The translations under genes were made by a program, and so were the position numbers. The notes below the pieces were generated by a model, which was not told the DNA's origin, searched no databases, and saw only the letters and a program-made list of their open reading frames with translations. Of a stretch of 64,000 nt of DNA, positions 35,168 to 48,500 are shown piece after piece (the first letter of the stretch is position 1; every line of letters begins with the position of its first letter). Source of the stretch: Rhexocercosporidium sp. MPI-PUGE-AT-0058 (taxonomy: Eukaryota; Ascomycota; Leotiomycetes; Helotiales); the NCBI GenBank assembly GCA_020746875.1, contig JAGTJL010000020.1, positions 310,001-374,000 of the forward strand, in the 5' to 3' direction.

Positions 35168-36287
35168 TACCGGCTTTGATATTGGGTGGAATGCTGGGTA
35201 ATTAATCCTCGGGGCTGAAAATGTGTGAAAATAGCCAAGCGAGTAAGGATTCAAAGTTATTTCATCCTTGATCATTGTTAATTAGGCAGCTTACCTTAAA
35301 ATTGAGAATGCCATTCGCCAATGAAATGACTATTCTTGGTACTTTATAATGACATGACAGAGAATGACTCGTAAAATATATGCTCTTGATGATCTAACGA
35401 CGTTCTGGCGTGAGAAGTCTCTAAAGTATTTCCTTTCACCTAAAACCTTTCCCTCGATAACTCTTCTTACCCCGCCTGACACAATTTGTTGGATTTGTGT
35501 TAGAATCACTAAGTAAGGTGATTCCCGTTTTGGTATTAACACGGCAAATAAGGGTGAAGCTTTATTCTTGATTCGTAGTTATATTTGTGTGTGTCCTCTC
35601 TCTCTTCGAGCAGAGGACGATTTTATAAACTCGGGATCGGGGGATCGGCATAATCGTAATCTCCTTAACTCTCGTATGGCAAAGGCCAACTTACAAGGAG
35701 GTTACAGACTCGATGTTATACGTACGAGTAAGCTAATCCTCCTTCCTCGTTTCCGACAATTTATAATCGGTACCTCCTGTTTATTCTAGTACGAAAGGGG
35801 GTTTCAAGTGGGTCTCACCCACCCCCGCCAGGCGGTGAGGCTCATCGAAGCTCGTAGAACTCATACCTTTATTATTGATTTAATAACAGCTTCTTATTAT
35901 TTTATATATAATAAACATTATAAAAATGCCTTAAATATATAAAACCCTAACTCGTGTGCGATTTAAGACTCTTTTTAATGAAGGATATTTAGTTCGTTTT
36001 ATCGTTTACTTATTATATTTATATAAGCGACGGAGATTTGCCTGAAGGCGACGAAGTCTAATAAGTTTATTCCCATAATAAGCGAGCCGCGTCTTCGCAC
36101 GAGTGTTCTTAACCTTAGACTTAGTTAATAAGCGTATATGCTTTTTAAGCTCCCGCTACTTCTGAGCGATTTATTCTTTAATAATTATATTTAAAGCCGT
36201 AAGATTAATATTAAGATTAAAAATAAAAAAGATTATATTATTTATTATATAATCGAATATATTTAAGTCATTTTTAATGTAAGTTAT
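35168..36287. other. 3' flank passing into AT-rich transposon territory
   Basis: Normal composition continues to about 35860, with no gene seen. A GC-rich patch at about 35805-35850 can fold on itself (GTGGGTCTCACCCAC and nearby GCGGTGAGGC). From about 35870 the sequence is AT-rich, decayed and not assignable. Confidence 0.4.
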
Positions 36288-36506
36288 TATAAAGTGGCGA
36301 TTCTAGCCAGGAAATGATGCCTAAGGCGTTATTTAAGGAACTAAGCATATAACTTTTAAAAGTTCGTATAAAAGACTTTTCTTTTATATAAAATTAAAAG
36401 AATTAAATACTTTTCCACCTTAAATCTTAATCTCTTAAAGTTATTAAGCTCCTTGCCTAATGCCTTGCGCCGTGCTTCGTTTTTTATTTATTATAACTTT
36501 TATATT
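36288..36506 (+). repeat. LTR of Ty3 element, copy A
   Basis: About 219 bp, sharing GTGGCGATTCTAGCCAGGAA and the downstream CTTGCGCCGTGCTTC segment with the LTRs at 50692 and 62767. Confidence 0.8.
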
Positions 36507-39500
36507 AATAACTTACGCAAAGAGAAAATCGTACGGATTCGTTTTTATATAATTTATATAAAAGCATTTCGATTCGCAATTAAGATTATCTTTTAAAACT
36601 AGAAATCTATAATTTTCCGCTTCTTAAATTAAGCGCTTTCTTTTTCCTTTAAAAAGACTCGACGATTAATAATAATACAAGAATTAAACTTAAATTAAAA
36701 TAGCTTATTTCGGCAACTCGTTAATAAAACTTAAATAGCCGAACTTAATTCCTTAAAGAAACGCCGGAAATTATAAATTGCAAATAAAAGAATTAAGAAA
36801 AATATTATTAATTTTATATTTTAAATTAAAGCGTCTCTTAATAATTCGGAATACAAAGAATAGATCTTAACTTAGACTGAAATCGCTAAATAATCCGAAT
36901 TCTTAATTTTAAGATTTTTATTAATATTAATTTTAATTTATAATATCTTATTAAAATAAACTAAATATACGTTAACTGAAATTAACCGAAGGATTAATAA
37001 ATCTATTAAACTAAAACTAATAAGCCGAGATCAGAAATTAATAAAAAATAAAAACCTACGAATATCGTTAATATTCGATAATAAAAACAATTAATATATA
37101 TTTTTATTATTTACGGAATTTTTTAAGTTCCCGAACTCCGATCGAATTAAATTAAATATTAAAACAGAATTAAAAACCTTTTAAACTCGATTACTCTTAT
37201 CTTCCTTAAATTTATTAAATACTTTAATTAATAGTTTTATAAAACTTTTAAACTTGAGACTTAAAAACTCGGAAATTATATTAAGAATTAAAAAGAATTT
37301 ATAAAATATAACTATTAGCGATATTAATTACTTCCTTCGAGAGATTATGCCTTTCCTTAGGTCAGTAAGTATACTTCTTTTTTCGAGAGCAAATATCTCG
37401 GATTTTCTAAAGCGATACGTAAAAATTAATATAAATTATAAAATAATAAAAAATAATTAAGTCATTCGTTTACCTTAATATTATAATAATTTCCGACGGG
37501 ATATTATTAAGACTTTCTCGGAATAAAAAAATTAAAAAAATAAAAAGTATTAATAAAAATATTAAAATCGGAATTTAAAAAGTATAATTAATAATAAATC
37601 TAAGAATTTATAAACTTTCTCCGAGAATTTATTATAATTTAACGTATTACTACAGATTTTAAAAGCTATTATCGATTTTATTCTTAAGTTTTAAAAGCTC
37701 TTATATATTAAAAAATCTTTAATAAAATCGATAAAAATAAACTTTTTCTCTTAAGATTACTGGCTTCTTTTCGAAATAAAATTATTAAATAATTTAAGAT
37801 CGATGACTTTAAATTAAAATCTTATAAAAGAAATATCTCGAATTTATAAAATATATTTTTAAAATAATTAAAAGTAAGTAAATAATAAAAGCTTTTTAAT
37901 AAGAGAAATAATTAATAACGTCGTATATAAAAGAAATTCAAAATCTAATAAAAGAATATATTTAATTTTTAATAATTATTAAAATAGTAAAAAAAGCTCT
38001 TATTATGTTGCTTTTCTTAGAAAAAGCTAAATTAAATACCGATAAAATAAAAGCCTTAATTATAAAAATAATTATTTAAAAATATATCTTATTTATTTTA
38101 AATTAAATTAATTTTTAAATACAAAACTTTATATTTTAGAGTTTAGTCTTAAGAATCGGATCTTATTTTAATATACTTAATATAAGTATATTAATCCGGG
38201 GTACTTTTAATAAAATAGTAGAAGCGGAATAATAAATTTAAGCGGAAGCGTTAATATTAATACGATAAGGTACGAGAATAGAATATATAACTTTTATAAT
38301 AATTAGTTCAAAAGCTTATTATATAAGTTTAAAGATTAATATTATTTTATTTTTTATTTTTTTAATAATAATATTTATTATATTAATAAGTATAAGAAAA
38401 TTTATATTTGATTATATCGAGAAAATATTTAATTAATTTAAAAAACATCGGGAAAATCTTAAATCGTAGTAATTCGATAAAAAACTAATAGTACGGAATA
38501 TAATAAGAATTTAAAAGCACGTAAATCTAATCGCTTAATTTATATTATTAAAAAAACGACTAAAAGAAGTAAGTTTAGCTTTAGAGAATTAGTTAAATAA
38601 TCCTCTTAACGTAAATATTATATATAAAAGAAAATAAGTTAGTCTTAAAGGCCTTTAATATTAATTAATACGGCCGGAGCTAAAAAGAAATTAATAAATA
38701 TAAGAAAATTACGCTTTATATCTTCGGCAAAAGAACGAGATTATGGAATATTTTTAAATAAAATAAATAAAGAATCAGAAAAAATCAGCGAAATTAATAA
38801 GAATAATAAAATAAAGAATAATCTTATTAGCTTTAAAGTTAAAATTATAATTAAACGCTTAATTAAAAGAAAAAGTTAACCGGAATTCTAAAGAAATTTT
38901 TTTAATATATTTCGGTCGTAACTTAAGAATAAGTAATAAAGAATATTATAAATTAAAACTTAAATTTTAAATTAAAAGACTTATACGGATTATAATCGCG
39001 TTAAGATTGAATAATAAACTATTAAATCTTAATCGTCTTTACCGAAAGAAGATACGAAATCGAGATTATATTTATAAATAATAAAAAAGCGTCTTAATTA
39101 AACTCAAGATTAAATAAGCTTTTTATTAAAATAATTAATTTCGCGAAATTATTTAAAAAATCTTTTAAAGAAAAAGAAGTTTTAGTTAACGTAATCGTTA
39201 AACGAATTAAAATTATTCGCAATTACTTAAAAATAGTTATATAAATACCGAAATTATAAATTATAATAATAAAACGAATCAAAAGCAGAGCTATAATCGA
39301 CTGTAAAGCGGAAATTAATATAATAAATCGAACTATAGCAGAAAAAGTAAGATTCTTAATTTTAAATTATAAAGCTTTAACGTTTATTATTATTACTAAA
39401 AATAAATTTATATTCGCGTATTATATTTAAAATATAATAATAAATATTAAAGAAATTAAAAATTATACCGATTTTATAATTATTAATAACGTAAGTTATA

Positions 39501-40611
39501 ATATCTTATTAAATATATTATTTATTTTAGAAAGTCATATAAGTTTTAATTATTTTAAGAATGAAATTATATAAGTAATCTTTTTAAATATAAAAAGAAT
39601 AGTAATTAAAAGAATTATAATTACTAAAAATAAAGCAGAATACGAAGACGAAACGGAAGACGTTTAATTAATATACGTATTAAAAAAGATATTAGTTTTT
39701 AAAAGAATTTAAATAGTTTAAATTCAAAAGATTTTATTAATAATCCGGGATTATTAATTCAAAATAAGATTTTAAAAGATTTTATAAGCGTTTCGGATCT
39801 TTAGTTATTATTAAAAAAAAATAAAAATAAAATAAAAAGAATATAAGATTCTTAATTCTAGATCAAGAATTAAATATTAATTAAAACTGGAGATTTTCGC
39901 ATTTTAATTAAATAAAAATAATTTTTTTTTATATTTAATAATTATTTATTTAAAGCTTTATTATTAAAATCGGTAAAGATTAATATATTATATAAAAGGA
40001 AAGCCGATAAAATAAAACTAATTGATTTAAAGAAGACAGATAAAAATATACTTAAAGGAATTAATAATTAGTTTAAAAAAATAAAAAAGTAAAGCTATTT
40101 CGCTCGGGAAGTAAATTTAACGATTTTATTATTAAAAGATTCTCTAAGTTAATAATAAGAAATAAATTAATAAAAGAACGGTTTAAATAATTAATTATTA
40201 AAAAATAAATCTTAAAATAAGAATAAGAATTCTTTTACGAAACGTTTTTAAATCGGAAAGCGGCGCTAGCTTTCGACTAGACTTATTTAAAGAAAATTAA
40301 AAAGGAAGTTTTATTGCTTTTAGAAATTAAAATAATATTATATAAAGCGTAATAAAAAAAGTCTTTTCTTATACCGAAAGCTTTATAAGATAAAATTATT
40401 TCGATATTAAAAAAGAAGCTAAAGTAAAGAATCTTAAAATAATATTATAAATTATATAAAAATAAATAATTTCCTATAATTAAAAAAGAAAAAAGATTAT
40501 ATCGATTTATTATAATTATAATAAAAATAAATAGAATTGCTATACGAGACGCGAATATTTTATTAAATATTAATTAGTTCTTAACCGAATTTACTAGATT
40601 AATTATAATAT
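36288..40611 (+). mobile_element. Ty3/Gypsy retrotransposon copy A, 5' part, RIP-decayed
   Basis: It starts with an LTR (36288-36506) beginning TATAAAGTGGCGATTC and stays collinear with copy B (50692-55031) throughout, with many C/T and G/A differences. It covers LTR, gag, protease and the start of reverse transcriptase. It ends abruptly at 40611 in ACTAGATTAATTATAATAT, where copy B continues into reverse transcriptase and copy A is cut by LTR element C. Every frame contains stops. The protease Asp-X-Gly motif reads DCKAE near 39310, so it is inactive. Confidence 0.8.
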
Positions 40612-41082
40612 TGTAGTGGGGTTGACCTCAGAGGTCCATTTGTCACGTGATTAGGCTGCCATTTATTATATTTAAGATAGCCTTTAAGGTAATATCTTTT
40701 AAAGATAATAACGATTTTTATTATTATAACTTTTCCTTTTTATTTAAATTATATTTCTTCTTTTCCTTAATAAATTATACTTTTTAAATATATAATATTT
40801 TTAATATTTATTAAATAAGTATTTCTTAGGTTTACTTTTTAATACTTACTTTATTATTTTCTTATTATATACTTAATATTTTCCTTTTTATATATTTTAA
40901 TAATTAATGTAAAAAATAAATAAAAAAGCTAAAGTAAAGTACGTAGAAAAGCCTAAAGGCCTTTTATATTAATTATAAGAATCGAAACCAATAAGTGCTT
41001 AAACTAATATAAATTTATTTACTTAAAGATTTCCTAGCCCTTAAAGCAAAATTAAATACGGCACTTCGATAGTCTTTTATAA
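40612..41082 (+). repeat. LTR-like unit 1 of element C
   Basis: Begins TGTAGTGGGGTTGACCTCAG and is collinear with the next unit over its whole length. Confidence 0.75.
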
Positions 41083-41555
41083 TGTGGTGGGGTTGACCTC
41101 AGAGGCCCATTTGTTACGTAATTAAGTTGTATCTTATTATATTTAAGATAGCCTTTAAGGTAACATCCTTTAAGGACAATAACGATTCTTATTATTATAA
41201 CTTTTCCTTTTTATTTAAATTATACTTCTCCCCTCCCTTAATAAATTATACTCTTTAAATATATAATATTTTTAATATTTATTAAATAAATATTTCTTAC
41301 GTTTATCCTTCGGCACTTACTTTACTATCCTCTTATTATATGCTTAATATTTTCCTTTTTTATATATTTTAGTAACCGACGTAAAAAGTAAATAAAAAAG
41401 CTAAAGTGAAATACGTAAAAAGCTTAAAGGCCTTTTATATTAACTATAAGGACTAAAACCGACAAGTGCTCGAATTAATATAAACTTATTTACTTAAAGA
41501 TTTCCTAACCTTTAAAGTAAAATTAAATACGGTACCTCGATAGTCTCTTATAACA
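41083..41555 (+). repeat. LTR-like unit 2 of element C
   Basis: Begins TGTGGTGGGGTTGACCTCAG and ends near CTCTTATAACA. It differs from unit 1 mostly by transitions. Confidence 0.75.
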
Positions 41556-44500
41556 TAATAAGAAATACAAAAAGTTTAAAAGGAAATTACTTACCTTTAA
41601 TATAAGAGTACTTAAACTATTGGAAAAGCTAGCTTTAACACGTAAAGCATTAATACTAAAAAGGTCGGACTAAAAATAGCCGGATTACGCTATTAATAAC
41701 GCTTTAATTAATATTAAAGTATATTTAATACTTTAAAAAACGAGAAGTAAACTATTTAAAATAAATCCGGTAAATTTTAACGCTAATTACACTTTTAATA
41801 GGCGTATTTATTACTTTTTTCTTTTTCTTTTCCGTTAATAGCCCACTTTAAATAACGAAATAAGCCTAATAAAAAAGTATACGAGGTTTTACTTTATGCC
41901 TTTTTAATTAGTTTCGGTCTTAAGTTATTTTACGCCGAAATTAACTTTAATAATAATAAAGCTTTAATATTTAACGAGATTTATTTACTTTACTTAAGCT
42001 TATACATTCGTTTATTATAAAGATAAAAGGCCTAGACTTCGGCGTTTTTCGGGCTTTATTACCCGGGAAAAGCCTAAAGTTATAAGCTCTTTAACTTAAT
42101 ATTTTACTTATATATTTCCTTTATTTTCTCGAGCTCGTATATTCTTCTTTCTTTAATATAATATATTATATCTTTTACTTTTTTATTAATAATATTAAGC
42201 GTATTTACTTTTTAATAAATTACTAATTTTATTAAAAAAAATTAATTATATTCGAAAACGATATTAAAAATAACGCCTTTAACGGTAACCTAAAGGGCAA
42301 GGAGCTTAAACGACTTATTAATAACTTCTTTATAACCCGAAGAAGCTCTGCGACCTCGACTATAGACTATTCTATTATTAAAACAGGCTTTACAGGCTTT
42401 GTAAGCTCTTTTACCTTTGTGCCTACTAAGCCTTTAATAAAGCTTAACATTGCTAAAATTACTAATTCTATTTTATTATAACTATTAAGAATATTTATAA
42501 TAATATTTTAATTATAAATAAGAAAAAAAAGAGAAATAAAGGTGGCGATAATAATTTATAATAAGACATATTTAATTATAACTAAGGCAATAGCCATTTA
42601 AAAAGCTTTAATATAAAAGCTTAAGCCGCCCCTCAAACTCTACCGGCTTATATAACACTTACTTAGCCTATATACCTTTAATTTACATTATATTCGCCTC
42701 CGAAGCAGGGGGACCTAACCCTGTTAATATAGGCTATATAACACCGCTTTAGGCTTAAGCCACTTTCGCTTAGGCTTTTTAATTAATACGACCTACGTCA
42801 AGACAGTATAGACTTATTAAAACCTCTATATTATACGGAATAAACGAGGCTTTAAATAATTATTATTATAAACTTACCTTTAATAATATAACGTTTTAAT
42901 AATTTATATCTTAAGTCGCACGACTTATTACGGACTTTATTAAAGGACCTCCTCATTTCGTAATAGCTTAAGTTATACTAACCTTAAGCACTTTTAATTA
43001 CTTATATTTCGACGGAAATAATACTATTAAGTTCTTTAAAACCTTAAAGTAGCTTTTTACGGCTTAAAATATTATAAATAACGCTAAAAAGAAATAATAC
43101 GTCGTAGACTATTATACCCTTAAAGTAAGCTAAAACATTAAATAGCTCCCCGACTTCCTTAATAGCACTTATTAAGAGTTAATTAAAGAAGTTATAAAAA
43201 AATATTAAATATTTAATTTTAAATAATATTATTATATTTTTTAAAACTTAAAAAGAATATTTAATAACTTTAAATATATTATAAAAAATACTTTTAAATT
43301 TTAATTTCGATAGTTTCTTCGAGCTTTTAAAGAGGTTAGTCGAGTTTATATATAAAGAAAATTATTATAAAGCAATAAATAATTATAAAGTTTTTAGCGG
43401 CTTTATTTAAGTATTTAAGGCGGAAGGCCGGAACTTTTATAAAGAATAATAATACCTTTAATATAAAAAATATATAATCTTTTAATAAAATATACGTTAA
43501 AATAAAAGGCTTATTTTAAGTCGAGCGGGAAATTAATATTTTAATTAAAAAGAAAGTATTATTTATGCGAATTATTTAGGCCGACTGTCTTTGACTTAAG
43601 TTAAGTAATAATAAAACTCCTTCTTTAGCGGCATAATTCGGAAGGCTTAACCTTATAACTTGCCTCGAGCTTATAAAGTATAAAAACAATTCTTTAACTT
43701 AAAAGATTAACGACGTATTTAAGAAGAGTTTAGTGCTTTGTTTTAAATTAAATTAAAAAAGGCATATTTAAGAAGAAGTTATTCTTATTATTAAGAGGCT
43801 GACTCGCGATATTAATTAAGCTATAAAACGGGATATCGATACGATTACAAAAGGACTAAATAATTTACGTATTTTATACGCTATTATAAAGAAAAAAAAG
43901 AATTTAAAGTTAATAGCCAAAGTTAAGGCTTTATTTATTTATAAGTTAATTATATACTTCGAAGAAGTTAAGGTATTTTATTAAGATTTTAAAGTAAGCT
44001 CTAAATATAATCGACGTTTTAATATAAAAGATAATATAAATATTAAATGTCTCTTTTGCTTTAATAAGCCGATTCCGGGTGCTAAATCTTAAGGATTCCA
44101 TAAGTATTAAAATTAATATTATAAGTTTAAAAAGTGGCTTAGTTTAGAAATTATTTATAAAAATAAAAACAATTACATTTATATAAGCCCTTAAAAAGAA
44201 GGAATAAAAGCTTAAGCGGTTTAATTTCTTTAAGACAAACTAAGGAAAGAAGTCTTTATTTTATAAATAATTAATATAAAAAAAGACTTAAACTTAAAGC
44301 GAAAAGAAAAAGTAGTTTAAAAGAAGCTTTAAGACGCTTAAAAGGCCCTTTTAACTTAATAAAATATTATATTAAAGTCAGCCTTAAAAAGACTAATATT
44401 AAAAACAAGTTAAAAGCCCTAAAACTATTTAAACATTTTTACTATTTAACTCTTTAATATAATAAGATTAGTTAACGTTTAAAACGTATTTATAACTTTT

Positions 44501-45358
44501 AATTTAAAAAGAATAAATAATAGCTTCGAAATAACACTTACGGAAATAAAACAATAAAGTGCCGCTGCTTTTAAAGTAATAATAAAAGCCGAATTATATA
44601 TAACCGAAACCTTATTTTAAGAACGCCTTAAAGCTTAAATTAATTACGGAAGACTAAAAGTTCGTAAAGAAATAAAGAATACCGTCAAATTTCAAAAGCT
44701 TATAAACGTAAACCCTTTAATTAAAACACTTAAAATAAAACTCACTTAAATTATTATAAAGAATAATAATAATAATATTATTTTTAAGAAATTAAAAAAA
44801 GTTACTCCGGCCGTGAATCGAAAAGGACCGACTACTACTAAACTACTCTTTATAAGGACTATTTAGAAACGCGTTAAAAACAATTTATTTATCGCCGTTA
44901 AGGCGACTTTAGGCCGACCTCGCGTATATTAAGCGCTATCGCAGAATAATTACACGTTAAATAATACGTTAAATAAGCTTTTTACTTAAAAAGAGCTCTT
45001 TAAAAACTTAATCTTAAGAGAAATCCTTATTTTAATCGACTTATTAAAGATAAGTCGACTAAAAACTATTAATTAAGAAATTTAGGACTAGATTACTACT
45101 ATTAATATTAAGATTATAAAATATATAAAAGCTCTTTAAGACTATAATTAAAAAAGAAATAATATTATATTTTAACGTCCTTTACTACTTTAGGCTAATA
45201 CTTTAGATTCTATATTAAGAGGACTATAAGTTTTACGACAACTTAGACGCATTTTCTTTAAATAAAAACAACGAGTTATTACTTATCCTACCGTGTCTCG
45301 AGCTAAACTTATATATAAGCTTTAAGTTTAATAAAAGAAATAAAAATATTAAGTCTTT

Positions 45359-45540
45359 TGTCGTATAAGCACGAGCAGCCGCTCTCTTAGCACTTCACGT
45401 GACCTAATTAGGTTCTGCTACTGTAGACCGCCTTCAGGAGAACAACTGTTTTCTCCTAATTCTTAAAGCTTTTAAAAGAACAATTAATTACTTTAATTTA
45501 ATTATAACTACTTATAGTACTTTAATCCACTTTTACACCA
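45359..45540 (+). repeat. 5' LTR of the Copia element (right edge uncertain)
   Basis: Less AT-rich than its surroundings. The left edge TG is clear from the change of sequence; the right edge is judged only from a CA ending near 45529-45540. Confidence 0.5.
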
Positions 45541-48500
45541 TAATTATAAGCCCCGTTAACGAAGCTATTAAATTAGTATTCTTCCCTTTATGCGCTATTA
45601 ATTTAAATAAAGTCTATAAGGTAAGTTTATAAGTAAAAAGTATTTATTATATATTATAAAGTTTTCTACCTTATTATAAAATATAATTTATACCGCTATT
45701 TTCTATTAACTCTTTTATTTTACTTTAAACGAGTATAAAAGCCGAGCAATTAAACTCTCCAGTCCTTCTTTTATTAAATACTTAGAGCTTATAAAAGCAA
45801 CTCCTTCGCTATAATAAACTTAACTTCAGCCTTTTCTTCAAATAATTAAACTCCTCTTAATTACAATAAGCGTACTTAGACTCTTTAATATTAAGCGTTT
45901 AAATCCTTTTATGTCTTTTATAAAATATAAAATTTAATAAACTTTACGTTATTAATTGCTCTTAACCTTTTCGACACCGAACTAAAACCTTTATCGCTAA
46001 ATAATTTAAAAGTATAATAAAATAAAAAAGTTATTAAGCATAACTTTTAGACTTAGGTAAAGTAAAACAAAGATACTTACGACCTTATAAAAAAGGGCCC
46101 TAAGCCGAGCGCATTACTACTAATAAAGGCTATAATTAAAAATATAGCTTTAATATATATTACTCTTATAAAAGAATACGTAAAAAAGCTCGCATAATAA
46201 ACGGAAAAGGCTCGAGCCTATAAGGCAGCTTATAAATAAATTTAAAAGACAATTAATCCCTCTATTTATTAAGGAATAATTAAGGAATATAAAAACGAAT
46301 AAACTCGTATAAAAAAGAAATAATTAACCGAGATAATAAACGAAAACCCTTAATTAAAGTCATAGACTCTTTAATTATTTCTCCGGATTCTTAAAAGAGA
46401 TTACGCCCCTTCGAAAACAAATACTCACACGTTAACATAATCTACTTATAAGAAGAAGCTCGCTGTTATTAAAATAAAATAAGTTAATCTTAAAGAATAG
46501 CTCTAAAAATGGAGAGTAGTCTATTAAAATGCTCTTTTATACAACTTATTAAACGTTAAAAGACCGCTAATAGTACTTGACTTTATTAAAGCGGTATAAG
46601 AAAAGCTCGCACTAGAATAAGCGCGTAAATAATACTCTGAATTATTAAAAGATAATACTCTTAAGGTAATAAATTAATACTTTTTATTTAATTATATTAA
46701 TTAGTTATCTACTCTCAATAAAGAATCACTTACAGCCTTTAAATAATAAAAGATAATAGGCTTATATGCTACTCTTAAAAGAAGATTAAATGCTCCCGTA
46801 ACCCCGTCGATTTAACGAAATTAATCGCTAAACACGCGAGTAAATACCTACCCGTGTAAATATTACTTTTACCGTCATAAAACTATTAATTATTACAGAT
46901 TTCGTTATTATTACGACGGCTCGACGGTAAATAACCTTAAGAACTTATTATTAATAAAAGAAATTAAAAAGACTTAACTCCGACTAAAAAGCGACTTCCT
47001 TAACCTCCGCCGAGAAATTATTAAACTTAATAAAAATATATTATTAATAACGCAATTAGCTTCTGGATCGCCTTCTAGTAATTCCTTTTCTACTTAAGTA
47101 TTAATAGCTCCTATAGCTTTAAAGCTAGCTACTTTAATAAAAGTAAAATACCTTAAAAACGTTTAGGCTTGTCTTATAAGCCTTAAATTTCTCGATAAAG
47201 CTCTCGTTATTACGGGGGTATACGCTATTATAAATATAAATCGCCATCCGCTTATAAAGAATATCTTACTCGACAATAAAGTTATTCTTTATTTAATAAA
47301 TTCAAAAGCTCTCTTTATCCCTAGAAGCTTTATTAAATTTATTATAAACAATAGCGTTAAAGCCGGAACGTTAAGCCTAATAATTAAAAGCCGCGATACT
47401 TAAGTTTTTAAAAGTGCTCTCCACGGCCTTAACGGACCGAATATAAGCGATTTAATCCTTTTAAACGTCGCTGTCGTTAAAGGCTTTAATATTAATATTA
47501 TTTCAAAAGCTTGCCTTTTATAAACAAGAGTTTAATATAATAGTTTAAATTACACTTTACGTACGAGAACAGCTAAAGACAGTCTAGTTTTAAAGTAATT
47601 ATAGTAATAGTTTAACTTAGCTTTTTTTAAATATAAGCCTTTTAATTATTTTTTAATTTCTTTAATTACTCGCCGCATTTTAACTCGCTTAAATTATAGC
47701 TTTTTAATGTTTTTAACGCTAAAAAAAAGCATTTGCTAAGGCTTTTAGTCGAGCAGACGATATTTAAAGCCATAAGTTGACGAAGCCCACTTATAATATC
47801 TGCGCGTAAGTCACTTAAGAAAGGAAGCTTTAGAAAACTTAATAAAAAATACGCGTAACGTCGAAATTTAAAGCTTAACTTAATTAAAATATAAGTACTA
47901 TGTAATAACTATTACACAATAAGTAATAAGTCGTCGTTAATTAAAAAGAGTAATTACCCGTTCTTTTTACCGCATTTCTTAGGATTTATTCGACTTTTTA
48001 GTAGAGTTTAACGAGAACAATTAGCTTCTATTAATTAAAAACGAATACAATAGGAAATTCTACGGGCGGCTTTTGAAAATTAAAGGATTAATTGCCGTCT
48101 TAAATACTCTTAAATCATTTAAGGCGTGAATAAGACGTTAATTCAGGCTCTCGGTTTGCAAAATACGCTAAAATAACGACACCTTAATTATAAAAATCAA
48201 TAAATTAATTAAGTATAAAAAGTAATATAAGAAAAGTAATATTAATATTGAATTTACTCCCTTATATATACACTAACCTAATAAAAGAGTTAAGCGCGTA
48301 AGTAAAGAAATAATTAATAAATTAATTAAAATGCGCCTCTCCGCCAATTTACCCCGGGCGCTTTAAACGAAATTAATAATAGCGGCAATTATTCTTTATA
48401 ATATAAGTCTATCTATTTATAAAGGCTTTAAAAGTCTTAATAAAGTGTTTTAAGCCTAATTTAAGTAATATTTTCGGTATTACAACCCCAAGCTCACGCT

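Larger units (their letters stand above)
40612..45358 (+). mobile_element. LTR retrotransposon C, 5' part (tandem LTRs plus gag/protease region)
   Basis: Two head-to-tail copies of a 470 bp LTR-like unit start at 40612 and 41083. They are followed by an AT-rich decayed internal region with a zinc-knuckle-like patch near 44040-44110 (CLFCFNK..., then histidine). It interrupts Ty3 copy A at 40611 and is itself interrupted at 45359 by the Copia LTR. No pol domain of this element lies in the window. The class is not certain. Confidence 0.6.
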
